Notes: a model not told the origin generated them from the letters alone. 60,000 nucleotides of DNA from Membranipora membranacea (GCA_914767715.1 OU612074.1:20076062-20136061), one strand, 5' to 3'; positions 11,776-25,259 are shown, numbered from the stretch's first letter. Made by a program: numbers and translations.

Positions 11776-13272
11776 CCTCAGGCGTCTCAGAACCCCTAAG
11801 ATCGGAACAGCTTGGGCACATGACTCTTTCGTGGGTGCCATGGTAAACTTCTTGAATAAAACGATAGTTTAAATTCCTGCTCTTTTTATAATGATTTTTA
11901 TGCCTTATTTTTAGACCTGTTATCGAATACTGAATAATTTAGCACAGAACCAAGACTTATCGATGATTTTTTATTATTTGATTGAATAAATCCATCCATC
12001 CAATACATATATAATCATCTAACACATTTTGACCTTGCAAAACACAAACTGACAAAATTTTAATATTCAACTTTTTGCATTATGTGATTATTTTCACTCA
12101 TTGGCCTTTGCTCTAAAAACTGTTTTGCAGTCACCACTTCCCTTTTCTTGGTAATGCTTATTTAGAGACAACAGTTAGAAGTGTAAAAATTACTGCCTTT
12201 GAAGTTATGAGTTGTCTCACTCTGCAGGGTTTCTATGGATTCTAAGCAAAATGGTTCATTCAGTTTAGCCTAAGAGCCACAGTATCTCTTGATTATGAAG
12301 GAAAAATTTGTACCAGCCCCATGGTGTAATAATGAATAAGCAACAAAATATTGCTAAGGGTATTCCCCTGACACTGGCTTCCTGACCAGGCCCCTCCCCC
12401 TAATACAATTTTTCATCAACTCATGCTGTTGACACTTTGAAGCAAGTGATTGTGAGAGGAAATTACTGTAACCTCTATCTATATCCTACACACAAAGCTC
12501 ACTTTGTCTTGTGACAGATCAATCAGTGTTACATCATCAGACTCTTCATTACATCTACTACTACATCTCATCACCACACACTGGTTAGTGGGTAGTAGTC
12601 TGTCTAATATTTGAATGTATTGTAGTTGTACACTGCTGCACCTTGAGGTGGGAAGCTCATTCACACTGCTGTGCAGTTGGATATCAAACTAAAACTGCAG
12701 AGTATAAGTGAAACTGTCTTCTTGCCTTGCAGCCAGCAGGTAACTAATTTCCAATGACATTTAACTACATATTTGGTTACTGCTGATCACAGTCATGTTC
12801 TGTAGGGGGAGTATCCACTTTTATGTAAAAAATCATAGTAGAGGGTTTGTTGATGCAGCCCATATTGCATGCTCAGACATATTTTAGGTACTGCATCCAA
12901 TCAAACACTCGTTCGAGGTGCAACAAAAGATGTGTGGCAGGTGCTCTATGGGACATGTCTTATATTGCACTCATGCTGCCCCCTACAGAACCAGCAAGAC
13001 TGACTGCTGTATGGGGTTTGAGCGCTGCAAGACAATGTCATAAGTCTCACAACACCTTCGCCGGTGCCGGTTTTAGTCCCTAATCATAACAACATAAATT
13101 ATTGTAATGCTAGCCACTACTATGAATGTCCCCTTCATAGTAGTGTAGGAGAGTACATGCCTAAGGCTGAGACCGTGATGACCCTTCATGAATAAAAAAC
13201 TACCTGCTTCTCCAACTGAATCTCATTATCTATAGCTCGTTCCCCTGATTCTTATTTTTCCAACTTAAGATA
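11776..13272. other. Upstream region of TRIM1
   Basis: Conserved with 31030-32514 and 48362-49686. No TATA box or upstream exon could be fixed. Copy 3 lacks about 90 bp (aligned with 12915-13005) that copies 1 and 2 share. The 78-codon + frame at 12847-13083 is broken in copy 3 and is not taken as a gene. Confidence 0.6.
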
Positions 13273-16200
13273 ATGGCTGGACTGGCAGATGCTAGAACTG
13301 ATGAGATAGCCTGTAGCTTCTGTCTAGAGTACGGTCGCTATCTGACTAGACCTCGCTCTCTACCCTGCGGACACTACTGCTGTGAGCCGTGCCTAGAGAC
13401 AGATTTTATAACTCAGAAGGTGGTCAGGTGTATCAGGTGTAGGTAAGAAGTCCCACTGAGATGACGGCCTGAAGTATATTAACTGGACATGTGGTTGAGC
13501 AATTGGCTGCTTCCGGAAACTTTGACAGGCCAGGTTTATCTCCCCACAGAGTTCAATAAATAACATGTTTATGCATCAAACTTATGTAAGTCTACTTGTG
13601 AGATAATCAATCCTATTTGGATGGACAAGATATGGCCTCTGTGGCTTTCCTGAGATAGGTACTAAGGGAAATCGTCATCACAAGCTACCTCATACCTGTC
13701 AATATTCCGGCTATTCTTTATGTCAAAGATCAAATTGGGTGATCCAATATTGAATCTCTAATCAAAGCAAAAGCCAATCTATTAGATGGTCACACGTTTT
13801 GAGGGTTTGGCTAGGCAAGGAAGGGTTGCATTCCAACATCAGGTAGGATTGCTTGTGCCTGGAATTGAACCTTCACTTGAAAGATCATATACCTATTACC
13901 TAACCATTATAACCTCTACTGCCTCACTCGACACTTTATTAAAAGTTACACAATGGTAGCAGATCCAGATTGATTGCTGGTGTGAGGTGAGGTGCCCTTT
14001 GGTCAAACCATGAGCCTACCTTTCTGTCCTTCGACTCAATTTTGTCACGCATAAATCGTTGAGTTCTAATTGGGTCTTATCCAGTTAGCATATATTTCCA
14101 TATGTTTAATTCTATCCTACAGCACAGTGTATGACATAGATTTGTATTCTCTGCCACATGCTGACACAAGTGAGAGCACAACTCCAGTATTCTGTGATGC
14201 CTGCTCTAAAAAGGGAGAAAAACTCAAAGCTGAAGTGTATTGTGCTGCCTGTACTCAGTGCTTGTGTACTAAACATAAACAGGTAAAACTCATCTCCGTG
14301 AAAACTAACAGCTCTTTATACAGCCACCGATTGAATCTTGTGACCAAAATTACAATCTTATCAGTCGATGATTGTCTCATAAAATAAACCCGTTGGGTGT
14401 CTGATATATTCGAGCTTTTAAGTACCAGTGATAAGATTACTGTGCAAACAGTGATAGAGTAAGTCAGAAATGGTCTGGTGGTTATTTTCAGTTGACTGCC
14501 ACGTATCCCTTGATAGCACAAAGTTCAGATGAATTTTGTGGTTTCAATCAAATAGGGACTGTGGCTGCACAGTTTATGATATGATCGGAATCACACTTCT
14601 TGCGGTCATGCAGGGCTGAAATTCTAAGATAGGCACTTACGCCCCTACAATGCTTAATAAAGTGGCCTTCAAACATTAAATTGAATATTCGATGTCAGAA
14701 TCCTCTCATTAGGGATATGTTTTTGCGTTTTATAGACATTTAAATTCCTTGGGGGCTGGGACTTTGACCTTGGCATAGTAGGAAGAGATAATAGCACCCC
14801 AACTAGAGTACTGTTGCGCACTTATAAAGTTTTGCCTCCCCCACATTTTTTTCTAAGCTACAGCCCTGTCATAAGTATGCTGTTGCAACGTTTCACAAAA
14901 TCTAGGACCACCTATTAGTTTCAACACAAGAGAGATTCGAGTTCAGACCCCATTTCTCTCTTTCTTATTTTAAATATGCTGATGGCTTCAAAACACATTA
15001 GATGACCTCGTATAGGAATTTCTCTGTCTCAAATATATTCAGACTTAGGCTTGATTGATGTGAGTTTTTATTTTCAGTCTCATGATGAGTTACACGATGA
15101 CCACAAAAAGATGACAGTAGAGGAGTATCGTAAACAATGTAGAAAGTTTGTAAAGAAAACCTGCACTAAACATCAGGGGCAGAGTCTCATTACTGGATGT
15201 CAGATTTGCTGGGAGGTCTTCTGTGCTGAATGTACGACCGAGCCGACGGCCTGCAAAGATGGTAAAATCATTTACAAGCTGTGATACCCCTACATGCAGA
15301 CTATGAGCTATCAATATTGTAGTAGTGTAGAAGTCTGTGATATTATTTAAGAGGGACCAGTTTGTGGTGAACCAACTAATCGCAAATAAAGTAATTAGTT
15401 TAAAGCTTTTTACAAGCAGTTTTAGGATCTATGAAGACTAATTATTATCAGATAAACATTAGAACTTTCTCCCCCTAGAGCCAGTAGAATGGGACGACTC
15501 TTTATATAGCTTATAGACTAATAGCTTAGGCTGGTATTTATCTCCACTGTTAGATGACAAAGAGCTCATATCCATCTCCTGTCTCCCTGGTCTCAGTAAA
15601 TTATTATTTAGATTTAAGAAGTCATCTCCTCCACACACACCTCAGTGCTATCCTGTACTTTTAGTGATAACTAAACTGCAGGTGATGTTTAGTCTAATGA
15701 TGAATCATGTCGTTATGTTTTGTAGGTTCGGCTCACAGAACTCAGATACTAGAGAAACTAGTAAAGTATATAGAGGGTGAGGTAGATATACTGAAGACAG
15801 AAGCTTCTAAACTTGATACTAAACTATCAGCTTATAGTAAGAAATGTGCCACAATACTTGAGGAGCAGAAAACAGAAACAGACAGTCTTCTGAAAGTGCT
15901 GCATGAAACCCGAGACAAGCAGGTGAGCAAATATGACAATATACATCACACAAGCCACACCAGTCCTGTTTAAATTGGTTTAAATGTTGGTGAAAACCAC
16001 AAGGGTTCATCATCACTCGCTGCATCCCGAGGCATTGGAGGCGAGATAGGTTTGCCTTAGGGGCTAGGACGCAATGGCTGCCCCAATTTGTTCTCAATTT
16101 ACAGGCAGGCTGGAGCAGCCTACAGGGTCCAACAATCCCCTGTGACCAATGGACTGCAGCGGAACTCAAACCAACACCCTTCAGTACTTGCATGCTAAAT

Positions 16201-19200
16201 ACTAGCGCTCTAACCAACTAACCCACCTCCTACTCCTTGTGCCGCTGCTAGTGATAAGGTTATTTGGCTTAGTGAATAGTAGTAGTTTGTCCAGCAGGTA
16301 ATAGTTGATAATCAAATCAAATGTTCCTGTTATAGCTGGCAGATATTAGAGCTAAATATGACAAACTGGAGGCAGAGCTGGTGGAAAAGAGGGAGACAAC
16401 TCATCGAGAGATTGAGGAATTTATCTCCGACAAATTGGGAGACATGATCTCAGATTTAAGAAGAGAGATCAAACTCTGTGAGGCCAGACTGAGAGATAAT
16501 CATCAGGTGACAAAATTATCAACATAAATTGAGATTTTCTTAATCTTTGTGTATGAGAGCATAGACAACTTTAGAATCCCAGGCTTGTCCCAATCTCTCA
16601 GGTTACTGATAGGATTGTTGTAACAATTATGTTTTTCTCCATCATTTGCGATTGGTAAAGGTATCCAGGGTAATGAATCCTACACTCACAACTTTCCTCG
16701 CAAAGAATAAATCTGTTGAATGTTTTATACTTTCACTGATTCACAACTGATTCTATCTTGTTTGTATGACGTAAATCATAAGTTTTTATGGCATTTTTCA
16801 GATGTGAGATATAAAGACGCTCAAAATTAGATCAAATCACTTTGGCAGAAGAAAACTCCTAATCTGAAGATACTCAATTTTCTCAAAGAAATATAAATCA
16901 ATTGAATGTATTCTGCCTGCAAAGTAGTTTTATTTCAGAGCAGTATTTTACTTTGATACTGATTCACCAATAATTCTACTCTGTTTCTGATTTTTTCTTT
17001 CTATAAGATAGAGTTTTTATTTTTACTGCTTTATTTAGGTGGACGTGGTTGTGAAATATAAAGATGCGCAAAGTCTAATCAAATCACTCCTGGAGGAGAA
17101 AATTCCAAGTCTGAAGATAAACAACGTATTAGGACTTGCAAAGACAGGTAAGTATTGATTAATCAACCTTAGGCTGTCAGGTAAAAACTCTGATAATCAC
17201 AGCAAGTAGAAGCCTTCATAATATATTCTTGAGAAAACTGACATGCAAATTTTTTACCCTTCTAGTCCTACGAGATATTACTGTGTTGTAACAAACAGCG
17301 ACTCTGCAAACATTCTATACACCTCAGCCACCAGATATTAGCGGGTTAAACCATAAACATATAAATATGTATAAGTATTTATTTGGTTATAAGTTGAACA
17401 TATACAATAAACCATTACCCATAGACTTAATGATAAACCTAGACAGGACACTATATGGAGTATTAGCATTGAGGCACTGAGGCAGTCAAGTGTGAGCAAC
17501 GTTACGTCATTGGAAGATGTGGAAGCATTGATGTTATCATTGATTTACTGTCAAAAATCCAGGTTTTTTTTGTTGATAACTTGATCAATTTTGGTCGGAT
17601 TTTGAGTTTGAAAATACAACAGATTTCGCAGCTTGTCTTGAACAGTTTGATACAAATTTTAGGCAACAATTTTTGTTGAAGAAGAAATAGCATCTAGTCG
17701 ATAACAAGACACTGCTCATTTTAAAGCAACTTTTAAACTCAAATTCCGATAAAAATTGATCGAGTTATGAACAAAAACCTGGATTATGGACAGTAAATCA
17801 ATGATCGCAACATCGCTTCTACACCTTTCGATGTCGTTACTTTGCCTCACAATTAAATGCCTCACTTCAGCTGTATATGGTGTCCTCTCTCAGTTTATTA
17901 GTAAGCCTATGCCATTTCCTAATTTAATTATGTGAATGTAATAGTAGGAGTTATTTCTCGACAAATATAGAGAAGACAAGTCTCAAAAAATGATAACTTG
18001 TATTATATATGATCGCCTTTCTGGTTGGTAAGAGCAAGATCATTGTACCTTTCAATTTTAGATACACCTAAACCATTGTATAATTATTATCAGATAATTT
18101 TTATTTTACGAAGGATTATTGATATTCTAGTTTTATTTTGACTATGGAACCTCGAATTTAATACACTGGATTTTTATTTCCATTTGATAACTATGCCTAA
18201 CTGATATATCTCTGATATATTACAGCCCCTATCAGAGGTATTGAGGTGAAGATAATAACTACAGACCCGATCTCTCTCACTGAGGATAGACAACATTCTA
18301 AACTGACCAATCAAATCCCAGCTGTCCTTGCCCCTCCAACTTCTATGAAATTACTGCATGAAGTTAGTTTGGACGGATGCTGCACATCAGTATGTCGTCA
18401 TCAGCATCAGACTTATGTTGGTCTTGATGGGGGGTTTGTAGTTAGAATAGGCCCTGATTATAAAGTCACACAATTCATTAAACTGAGTAACCATGTAACA
18501 GGGATGGCAGTGTGTGGTGATCAGCTGGTCACCACTAGTTGGGGTATTCCACAAACAGTCAGTATACATGAGTCATCTACTGGTAGATTAGTAACTAGCT
18601 GGGCTCATAGTGATAACCCTACACATTACTATATAGCCAGTAACTTAGCTGTAGTAGGTGAGCAGATAATCATATCTGATAGAGGAAATAAGAGACTAAG
18701 TGTTTATTCTAAAGTTGGTACATTAATCAAACACATCCCCTGTCCTCAGCTTTCACATTATTGGGTTTCTCTCAGTGCTGCTGACAATGACAGCATCATC
18801 TTATCTGCCTATAACACATCTAAAGTACACAAGATCAGCATAACTACAGGCGATGTTATCTGGACATCATCTGATGTAACTCTACCACAGGGAGTAACCT
18901 GCTACAACAATCAGTATGTTCTGGTGGCTTCAAGAGGTGAAACAACAAAGATCAGCATTCTAGATATCAGTACAGGTGACATACTGACAAAGGATTATTT
19001 ATAGTGTGTCTTCTTCAATGTTTGGCTTGCCATGTTCTGTGAAACTACTGTAATAAACAGCACTTCTCTGACACTGCAATGCTATTTTGAGTAAATTTTT
19101 AGAACTCACATTCATGTGGAATTCACACGCTAATACACCCAAACCGATTTGGTTATTTAAAGTAACAAGCCCAAATAAACCCATTGTGCCTGAACATCGG

Positions 19201-19493
19201 TTGCTCTTCCTTTATGGTATGCTGTTCCTAGGTCAGATTAAATAATATGATCAAGGATTAATAACTTTGGACATATAATATGGGAATTAAATAAAGTATG
19301 ATCAACTCATTTTCATGCAATAGACCGAGCAAAATATTTTCTGCAAATTTTTATTAAAGGTAACATGATCAGGACAATAGAAGACCCCAGAGTTATGAGT
19401 GATGGCAGAATATTCAGCCTGTGTGTAGAAGGTAACACTCTGATTGTACCCAGATTTATAGATAAGAAGGTTCTGTACTATAGACTGGAGTAA
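13273..19493 (+). CDS. TRIM1: RING / B-box / coiled-coil / NHL-like propeller protein, 8 coding exons, 624 aa
   Basis: Exons, each with AG/GT borders: 13273-13442, 14123-14282, 15078-15261, 15726-15922, 16336-16506, 17039-17147, 18226-18975, 19360-19493. They total 1875 nt and stay in frame throughout. RING C3HC4 at residues 14-56 (C14, C17, C32, H34, C37, C40, C53, C56). B-box-1-like zinc ligands C81, C84, C97, C100, C105, H108 and nearby His. B-box-2-like C139, H142, C151, C154, C159, C162, with the usual last His pair replaced by C169/H175. Exons 4-6 (about 173-330) are charged and heptad-like, a coiled coil. Residues 331-624 form a repeated beta-propeller ending in YYRLE. By family knowledge, RING TRIMs are cytoplasmic E3 ubiquitin ligases and the propeller binds ligand; the ligand here is unknown. 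Reading on through the exon 7 donor reaches a stop at 19002, but the CAG/GTGACA donor restores the last repeat seen in all paralogs. The start ATG sits in the context GATAATGG. Confidence 0.92.
15975..16236 (-). mobile_element. tRNA-derived SINE in TRIM1 intron 4
   Basis: On the minus strand: A-box-like GGGTTAGTTGGTTAGAGCGC, B box GGTTTGAGTTCC, then a body that includes GATGATGAACCCTTGTGG. The same element at the same intron position occurs in TRIM2 and TRIM3, so it was present in the ancestral gene. It explains the minus-strand open frames here. Confidence 0.75.
16802..16890 (+). pseudogene. Decayed duplicate of exon 6 in TRIM1 intron 5
   Basis: Aligns with exon 6: VRYKDAQN-stop-IKSLWQKKTPNLK against VKYKDAQSLIKSLLEEKIPSLK, with a preserved CAG before it and a TAG at 16828-16830. 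The donor end is not preserved. It is an old tandem exon duplication of the last coiled-coil exon. Confidence 0.8.
17420..17911. mobile_element. P-like MITE (492 bp) in TRIM1 intron 6
   Basis: Starts CATAGACTTAATGATAAACC, ends AATAAGCCTATG-type (GTAAGCCTATG), with long inverted arms that include the TGATTTACTGTC / GACAGTAAATCA block. Flanked by CCATTACC (17412-17419) and CCATTTCC (17912-17919). The first 13 bases are the same as those of element A. Shared by all three genes. Confidence 0.8.
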
Positions 19494-20104
19494 CGTTCTC
19501 TCTACTGACCGATAGAGATGTAAGTTATCATTACGATAAGTTATATATATATATATATAAGGTTATCGTAAATATATATATATATATATATATATATTTT
19601 TATGATCATGTACATGCTATACACATAAACATATAAGTATATATTGTTTATTATGAATTGATATGTTGGTTCATCCAGTCATTCTTAGGCCTCCCTGGAA
19701 CTCAATTAGATCAAGTTTGCCCAGATGCTATCCGCTGGTAGAGGGGGTGCAGCTCCAAATTGCCCAAAAATTGATCAAAACTTGATCAAAGGCTTCACAT
19801 TGTCTATTTGTAGTGAAGCAACAGGATCATCAACTCACTGATCTGCGGTTAGATAAACGATATGGGGTTTGTGGATACAACGGGCAGCAGGTGACCTTCG
19901 ACCTATTGGCCAACATGAGCAAGTCATCTGTATCGCTGAGACTAGAAGCAACCATTAAGATACCTCCCACAGTCTGCTATGACTCTCAAACCGGTACAAC
20001 TTCCCACATGATAGAACATCGGTCCAGTTTAGTATCGTAACAAGGCCATCAACTGCAATCAATCATAGCCAAGCTACTGACAAACTGACTATCCACTGAG
20101 TATC
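19494..20104 (+). other. TRIM1 3' region: probable 3' UTR intron and non-coding exon
   Basis: After the stop, a GTAAGT donor begins at 19520 and an acceptor (CTATTTGTAG) ends at 19813. The same layout follows TRIM2 (GTGAGT at 39731, acceptor ending 40103) and TRIM3 (GTAAGT at 55905, acceptor ending 56433). The inferred 3' UTR exon starts with GAAGCAAC in all three. The donor aligned with TRIM3 is mutated to ATAAGT at about 19536 in TRIM1, but the nearby GTAAGT can replace it. Each stop lies only 24-40 nt before its donor, short enough that nonsense-mediated decay would not be expected. A TA-rich microsatellite fills 19543-19598. The 75-codon reading frame at 19813-20040 falls in this exon and is probably not a separate gene. 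Confidence 0.5.
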
Positions 20105-20586
20105 CACTGAGTATCCATCAATGTTGTAGTACGTTTGGTATGTACAGTAAATTCTATGTTGTGATGCAATCATTATTTACTTGTTGGTCATTTTGATGAT
20201 CAATTGAGTTTTGAAAGTTATTAGTTTTTATTTTATTATATTATGATATTATAGACATTAAAAATATAAATAATTAATACTGAAACACTGCAGTTCTTTA
20301 GATTTATTTGTCAGAAGAATTTCTAATTGTCATCTGGATAAGTGAATGGATTATATGCTGAGTCAAATGACCCCTATAGGGCCTAATCTGCCCCTCCAGT
20401 GTGCTAAAAATTCGGATCGCAGCAGTTGTTAGTCAACAAAACTGGGGATAAGAAAGAAAGTGGAAGCATATTTATCAATTCATGATTATCATATCACACA
20501 AGATCACACAAATAAAGAAATGTATGACCAGGAGTTATGTTCTTTTATATTAAGAGAAGACAACTTAATGTACATGGACCATGTTA

Positions 20587-20904
20587 TCAGAGAATGAGAC
20601 ATGGTAGCTCCACAGCAAGCTCTAATAATTCCTCCCTAGATTGTGTTACTGTATGTTTCCAGATTAATATGTATACTGCTTCTCCAGGATACTGCTTCGC
20701 TAAAAGTTTAATAATTTGTTGAAAGCGCAGTCTTTTTCGATATTCTTCATTTAAATTGTTGTGTTTATTGAAATCGGTTATATAAGAGTATGATCTGTGA
20801 ATATATTGGCTCCTTCCTCTACCAATCATCACAACAATCCAGAGAATGGTTGGTCCTACGACCACCCACCCACCTTCTCTGCACTGACAGTCATTTGCCT
20901 GCAT
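20587..20904 (-). pseudogene. Decaying minus-strand reading frame with one hydrophobic stretch, in the X module
   Basis: A 105-codon minus-strand frame holds a hydrophobic segment (GPTILWIVVMIG) followed by a polar tail with YSYITDFNK. The equivalent frame is interrupted in copy 1 (568-756, stop after RLRYQ) and frameshifted in copy 3 (about 57210-57540). Just upstream on the same strand (about 21150-21250) is a Cys-rich piece. The pattern fits a once-coding fragment of a membrane protein now decaying, but I do not recognise a family and the frame could be fortuitous. Confidence 0.25.
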
Positions 20905-21607
20905 TAGGAGTCACTCCTCCTCTACTGGTGACTCCACTTTTTGCCTGCATTGTGACAAAATGGAAATGGAAATGGAGCGATTGGAATGCAGGCCAACTGA
21001 ATAAAACCTGATCCGCTATGTCTATGGGTCTTAGACCGTAAGTTAGTATGATATAGTAGTATGAATACGCCCGCCCTTCCATTCAACCAGTAGAAATAAC
21101 CAGAGAATATACGCTCTGCTGACATTCGATACATTTATTTTAGAAATATATAATAAGCTCATTGGAACAATCTTTACATGATAAGTCGCTGTACAATATT
21201 TACATTCCTCCAAGTAATAACATTCACATTGAGAACAGTTACAAACTTCTATGCACATATTTCTGTGTAATCAGCCATACACTAGCTATCAACTCCTTCA
21301 AGTATCACCTCTGCAAAATATAAACACAAAAATTGGTGATATTGTGTAGGATTTTGGAAATTGCAGGCAAATCATTACCGATACTTCAGATCGGAATAGG
21401 GACATCAGTTAACAGTTCTGTATAATACTAGAGCACTGATTCTCTGGTGGAAGGAGGGGAACAGCAGGATTCAGTCTATGACCTTATTAGTCTCTCACCT
21501 CTCACACTCAGACCTCTCACACTTGGGACGTCTCATACCTGAGACATATCATGGATGGGATCTCTTACACTGTGCTGTTAGATAGAAAATATTAGGAATA
21601 ACACTCA

Positions 21608-21990
21608 AGCTGCGTTTACACGTCCGACAAATCGGCTAATAATAACAACTCTGACGCAGATTATGAATCTGCTCTATAATCGTTGTCTGTCAACATGTTA
21701 ACGATACGCTATTTACACACTGTTCATGCCTAACCGATTTCAACACAAACTTCCAACTCAACTTGTCTCTGATTGGCTAGTGAGACAACTAGTTAGTTTA
21801 TTGGCTGAACCATTCATAATCGTGAAGATTTGTATTTCACTTGTGACATTGTCACAAGTGAACGATTTTGAACAATTCAGATTTGAACACCGATTTAAAA
21901 ACAGATTAACTGTTTACATGGTCAGTCAAATCGGTGACCTGCGTCGGAGTTGTTATTTTTAGCCGATTTGTCTCACATGTAAACCCAGCT
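21608..21990. mobile_element. 383-bp inverted-repeat MITE, copy 2
   Basis: Paralogous copy of the element at 1641-2023 in the same place of the second X module, again flanked by TCA. The right terminus has one substitution (AACCCAGCT). It was inserted before the X modules duplicated. Confidence 0.75.
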
Positions 21991-23127
21991 TCATAGCTGT
22001 TAGGTCATGTCAATTTTAATATGCTAAGACAGGGAGACTAAAATAGCATGATGTGTGGGTGAATTGCAAAAAGAGGTGACAGACAGAGTAGTAAGTTTAT
22101 GGTTGAAGAAACTGACAAAAGTGATTTATCAGGTTCGGATTTAACACCTCGCACTAGCCATCATGTCCGCTCTGAAGGGATGAGACTTTTTTGCCAGAAC
22201 TTTGGAAAAAGAATGGGGCTATTAATTATACCATAGTTCAACCCGGTGTTGACGTATCGATCATGCAGTAGAAACGTCTCCATTTGCGCCTCATCGATAT
22301 AAAGATTAGGTGGATTTGAGATCGGGCATGGTATCCTGAGTTTTATCTGTTATGCTGTTATATTATACAGAATCTAGGATTTGGATATAAGCGTTAGCTT
22401 TATAAAAGAGCTGGTCCTTTTCTTCATATTGGTGATTATTCACAAAATAATTAAGTTTGCTGGCTAAACATTCAGACTGCAAACTGATACCTAATGTTTA
22501 TCCTATTAGGTCACACTCTGCGAAACAGCTCAGCTATGTCCGAGAAATGAGAGATTAGAGTACAGCCATAGAAGTGACCTTCAGTTGTCGTGATGACTTA
22601 GAAATAAAACTGTTTCTTTTCGTGCGATTTAAATTTTTATATCCTCATTATTATCGAGGCTTCTGGCTTCCTAGCTACCATATAATCTAAAACAGTTCGC
22701 AAAACCGAATTATGAGAAGAGTCATATCCATAATGTTAGAAGGGAACGGAATATTATACAATGTTATCACTTATTAAATAATAAAGTTCTAGGTTTGGTA
22801 AATAGTGTATAATGTAAAACAAATCACATAACCAATTGTGTCCGATCGAGATTCTGAGTTTGTTTGTGTGAGAAACAAAACCTGTTAATTTCTGTTATGC
22901 TACAACAGAGAAATCAACAACCAGAATAAATTTACTGCCTGCATTTCAGAGTTATCTTTTTTTATTATTTTTTTCAATGTAGGGATTCTAAGTCAAGAAA
23001 ACTTTGCATAAGTCTTAAAATCATTTAGCATATAATCCACACCATTTGTTTAATTTGATGTGATACCAAGTATAACCCCAAAGGGATGAATCACTTCCTC
23101 ATCGGAAATTTGCTAAGGGAGTTCCCT

Positions 23128-23246
23128 ACGGCAGACGAGCTGCGCCATGGGAGAAAATAATTTCAGATGGCTCAGCTCCGCTAGAGGCAATTTACATGTG
23201 GAGCAGCTCGGCTAGAGGCGATTTATGTGAGGCGCAGCTCGGCTAG
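23128..23246. repeat. Short palindromic repeat, GCGCAGCTCGGC motif, second copy
   Basis: Paralogous to 3181-3298 inside the second X module. Confidence 0.6.
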
Positions 23247-24759
23247 TTTCAAAATTTGTAACCAAGAGCACATGATTCCTAATATTGATAGACTTATACA
23301 TACTTGCTCATCTGTCGGAATTGATAAATGAGCGGGAATTTATCACAGCTCTATTGTTCAAGATCTAGCTGAAAAAGCAAGAGGACTATTTTACAAGTTG
23401 AACTAGGAGTGGGAGTCACAGTGTTTGAGAAGTTGCTTGAGTTTCCCTACCTATGCATACGATATGGCTGTAAGTATAGTGTAGACATTCTGAAATGAAG
23501 TAGTATTTTCCACAATAATGTATGACAATTATATTACTGAGCTAGTGATTAAGTATCATGTGAAGCAATGATTGGAAGTGTTGATCTACTTGTACTACCT
23601 ACTTCTTTCTTCTACCAAGGACGGAGTAACAGGCTAAGCTTCTCCTGTTACTCTCTGCTTCTGCGTCAAAAATTGCCAGAGACATACCCAGGTGTTGTAT
23701 ATAGTGCAACGCGTATAGTAATGTCTGCTAGATGGAGGGCATATACTGCAAGCGTAGAGAGGGTTTTAGAGCCCATCAAGTTACTTAGTTCAAAGTTTGA
23801 CTGTGATTGATGTGTCAGTAATCTGAAAAACTCCCAACAACATGTGTATGTATGTGTACTTTCATTTTACAGCCTGTATGATTATGAAGGAGCATTTTAG
23901 AGATTAACCAGAGATAAGGCATAGGAATGATATGCAATCATTACCAGACAGACTTAATCTTTGATCATGTGTAAACCTCAACATGTATCAGCATTGCATT
24001 GGTAAGACAGTGGCTGGTTCACTTAGCCGGATTTAAGATGCTGAGACTTCGCCGAGTTAGAGTATTTTCCAATGAACAACAAGACATCAAGAAGATTTTA
24101 TACACAACAATAATGCTGTCGCACATATACCATATGTCGGTCATATACCCTTGTAACATGACCGTAGGCTGTAGATAAATCAATGTCAAGCTGTGGACTT
24201 CAGTTGGTATTCAATACTGTTGATGGTGATACCTAGAGAGTTTTTTGCGGTATCAAATAGATAAAAAAACTTCATCAGGGTGCTTGGTCTCTGGGTGCAG
24301 GCCCCAGGGAACTGAGCAGGAGGTTCATTGCGTAAGGCAGTCCTCGCACCGTTCTATACTCTGCTTAAATCCATCAATAGTAACAAGATCGAATGATTCA
24401 CAGTGTATTTATTGTGCTTTTAATTTTTATTTTCAGGTACATCGAATATAATATGCATGGCAGCGACAGGTATTCTGGCTCGTAGTCACATTGATCCAAC
24501 ATTTTTGGGTCAAACCAAACACCTATCCTTACTCCAACTTTGGATTGATCGATTGATTGGTTTATTTGTCACTCACTTATATGTATGTTGCGAAATTTTT
24601 TGTTTGCTACACTGCTGTCCACATAGAGCAAAGAAAAAAATATGTAAAAAAAAAGCATGTCATGACATGTCATCGTGGATTGGGTTAAAATAATATTATT
24701 GAGGGATAAAATTCATGTTGCCTAAAAAATTGTCTTTCCCCCAAGAAGACCGATATTCT

Positions 24760-25125
24760 AATGTCCTGTATCTTCCTGATGGAAGCTTCGGTAAAAATTC
24801 ATTTATAAAATGTTCATCATCATGTATGTAATTTAGTATCAGGTTTTTAGTTCGGTTTTCTATAATGGCATCAAGGTCACTTATGTTTTGATTATTCAGA
24901 TTATTAGCATCTTTGAAAAAATATTTTGCTTGCCATGTTCCGCGGAACTATCGGAATAAACAGCACTTCTCTTATATTGCAAATAAATAAACCAATTGTG
25001 CCTGAAAATTGTTTATGGTCTGCTGTTAGTAGATCAATAATAAATATATGATCCCAGTTTATATATTTTGCACATATAAAGTATGAATTAAATAAACATT
25101 TATCAATCTACAAATTTACTTTTAG
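24760..25125. other. Junction sequence leading into the orphan TRIM exon
   Basis: 24760-24920 has no counterpart seen in the window. From about 24930 it matches the last intron of the TRIM genes. Marks the recombination junction between an X module and a truncated TRIM copy. Confidence 0.6.
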
Positions 25126-25259
25126 GGAAAATAATCAGGACAATGGAAGACCCCAGAGTTATGAGTCATAGCTTTATATACAGCCCCTGTGTAAAAGGTG
25201 AGACTCTGATTGTACCCCGATACCATTGTATGAAGGTTCTCTACTATAGACTGGAGTAA
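25126..25259 (+). pseudogene. Orphan terminal exon of a fourth TRIM-propeller gene
   Basis: This 134-nt stretch has exactly the length of exon 8 in the three complete genes. It is preceded by an acceptor (TTTTAG) and translates without interruption from GKIIRTMEDPRVM to KVLYYRLE and stop. The 200 bases before it match the last intron of the TRIM genes (for example the TGCTTGCCATGTTC segment), but no exon 1-7 sequence lies upstream. Left of about 24930 the sequence is unrelated and then joins the X module at about 24759. It is therefore the 3' stump of a deleted or recombined gene copy. Without a propeller exon it cannot make a TRIM protein; use as an alternative last exon of a neighbour is conceivable but unsupported. 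Confidence 0.85.

Larger units (their letters stand above)
20105..24759. repeat. X module, second copy (downstream of TRIM1)
   Basis: Paralogous to 1-5088, with scattered substitutions and indels. The minisatellite is contracted (about 21492-21547) and the hairpin element present at 3943-4036 is largely missing here (around 23665-23695). Ends at about 24759, after which unrelated sequence leads into the orphan TRIM exon. Confidence 0.85.

Noticed and set aside
12847-13083. 78-codon + ORF upstream of TRIM1 as a gene or 5' exon
   Set aside because: Partly deleted in unit 3 and no splice donor joins it to exon 1.
15360-15700. Extra TRIM exon between exons 3 and 4 (open stretch near CCTGGTCTCAGTAAA)
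   Set aside because: Copy 3 has a deletion here, and exon 3 joins exon 4 in phase without it.
15819-16217. 132-codon minus-strand ORF
   Set aside because: Runs through TRIM1 exon 4 antisense and an intronic SINE; not a gene.
18246-19004. Propeller exon as a stand-alone intronless gene ending at 19004
   Set aside because: The acceptor at 18225 joins exon 6 in phase, and the donor at 18976 joins exon 8, which completes the conserved propeller end in all copies.
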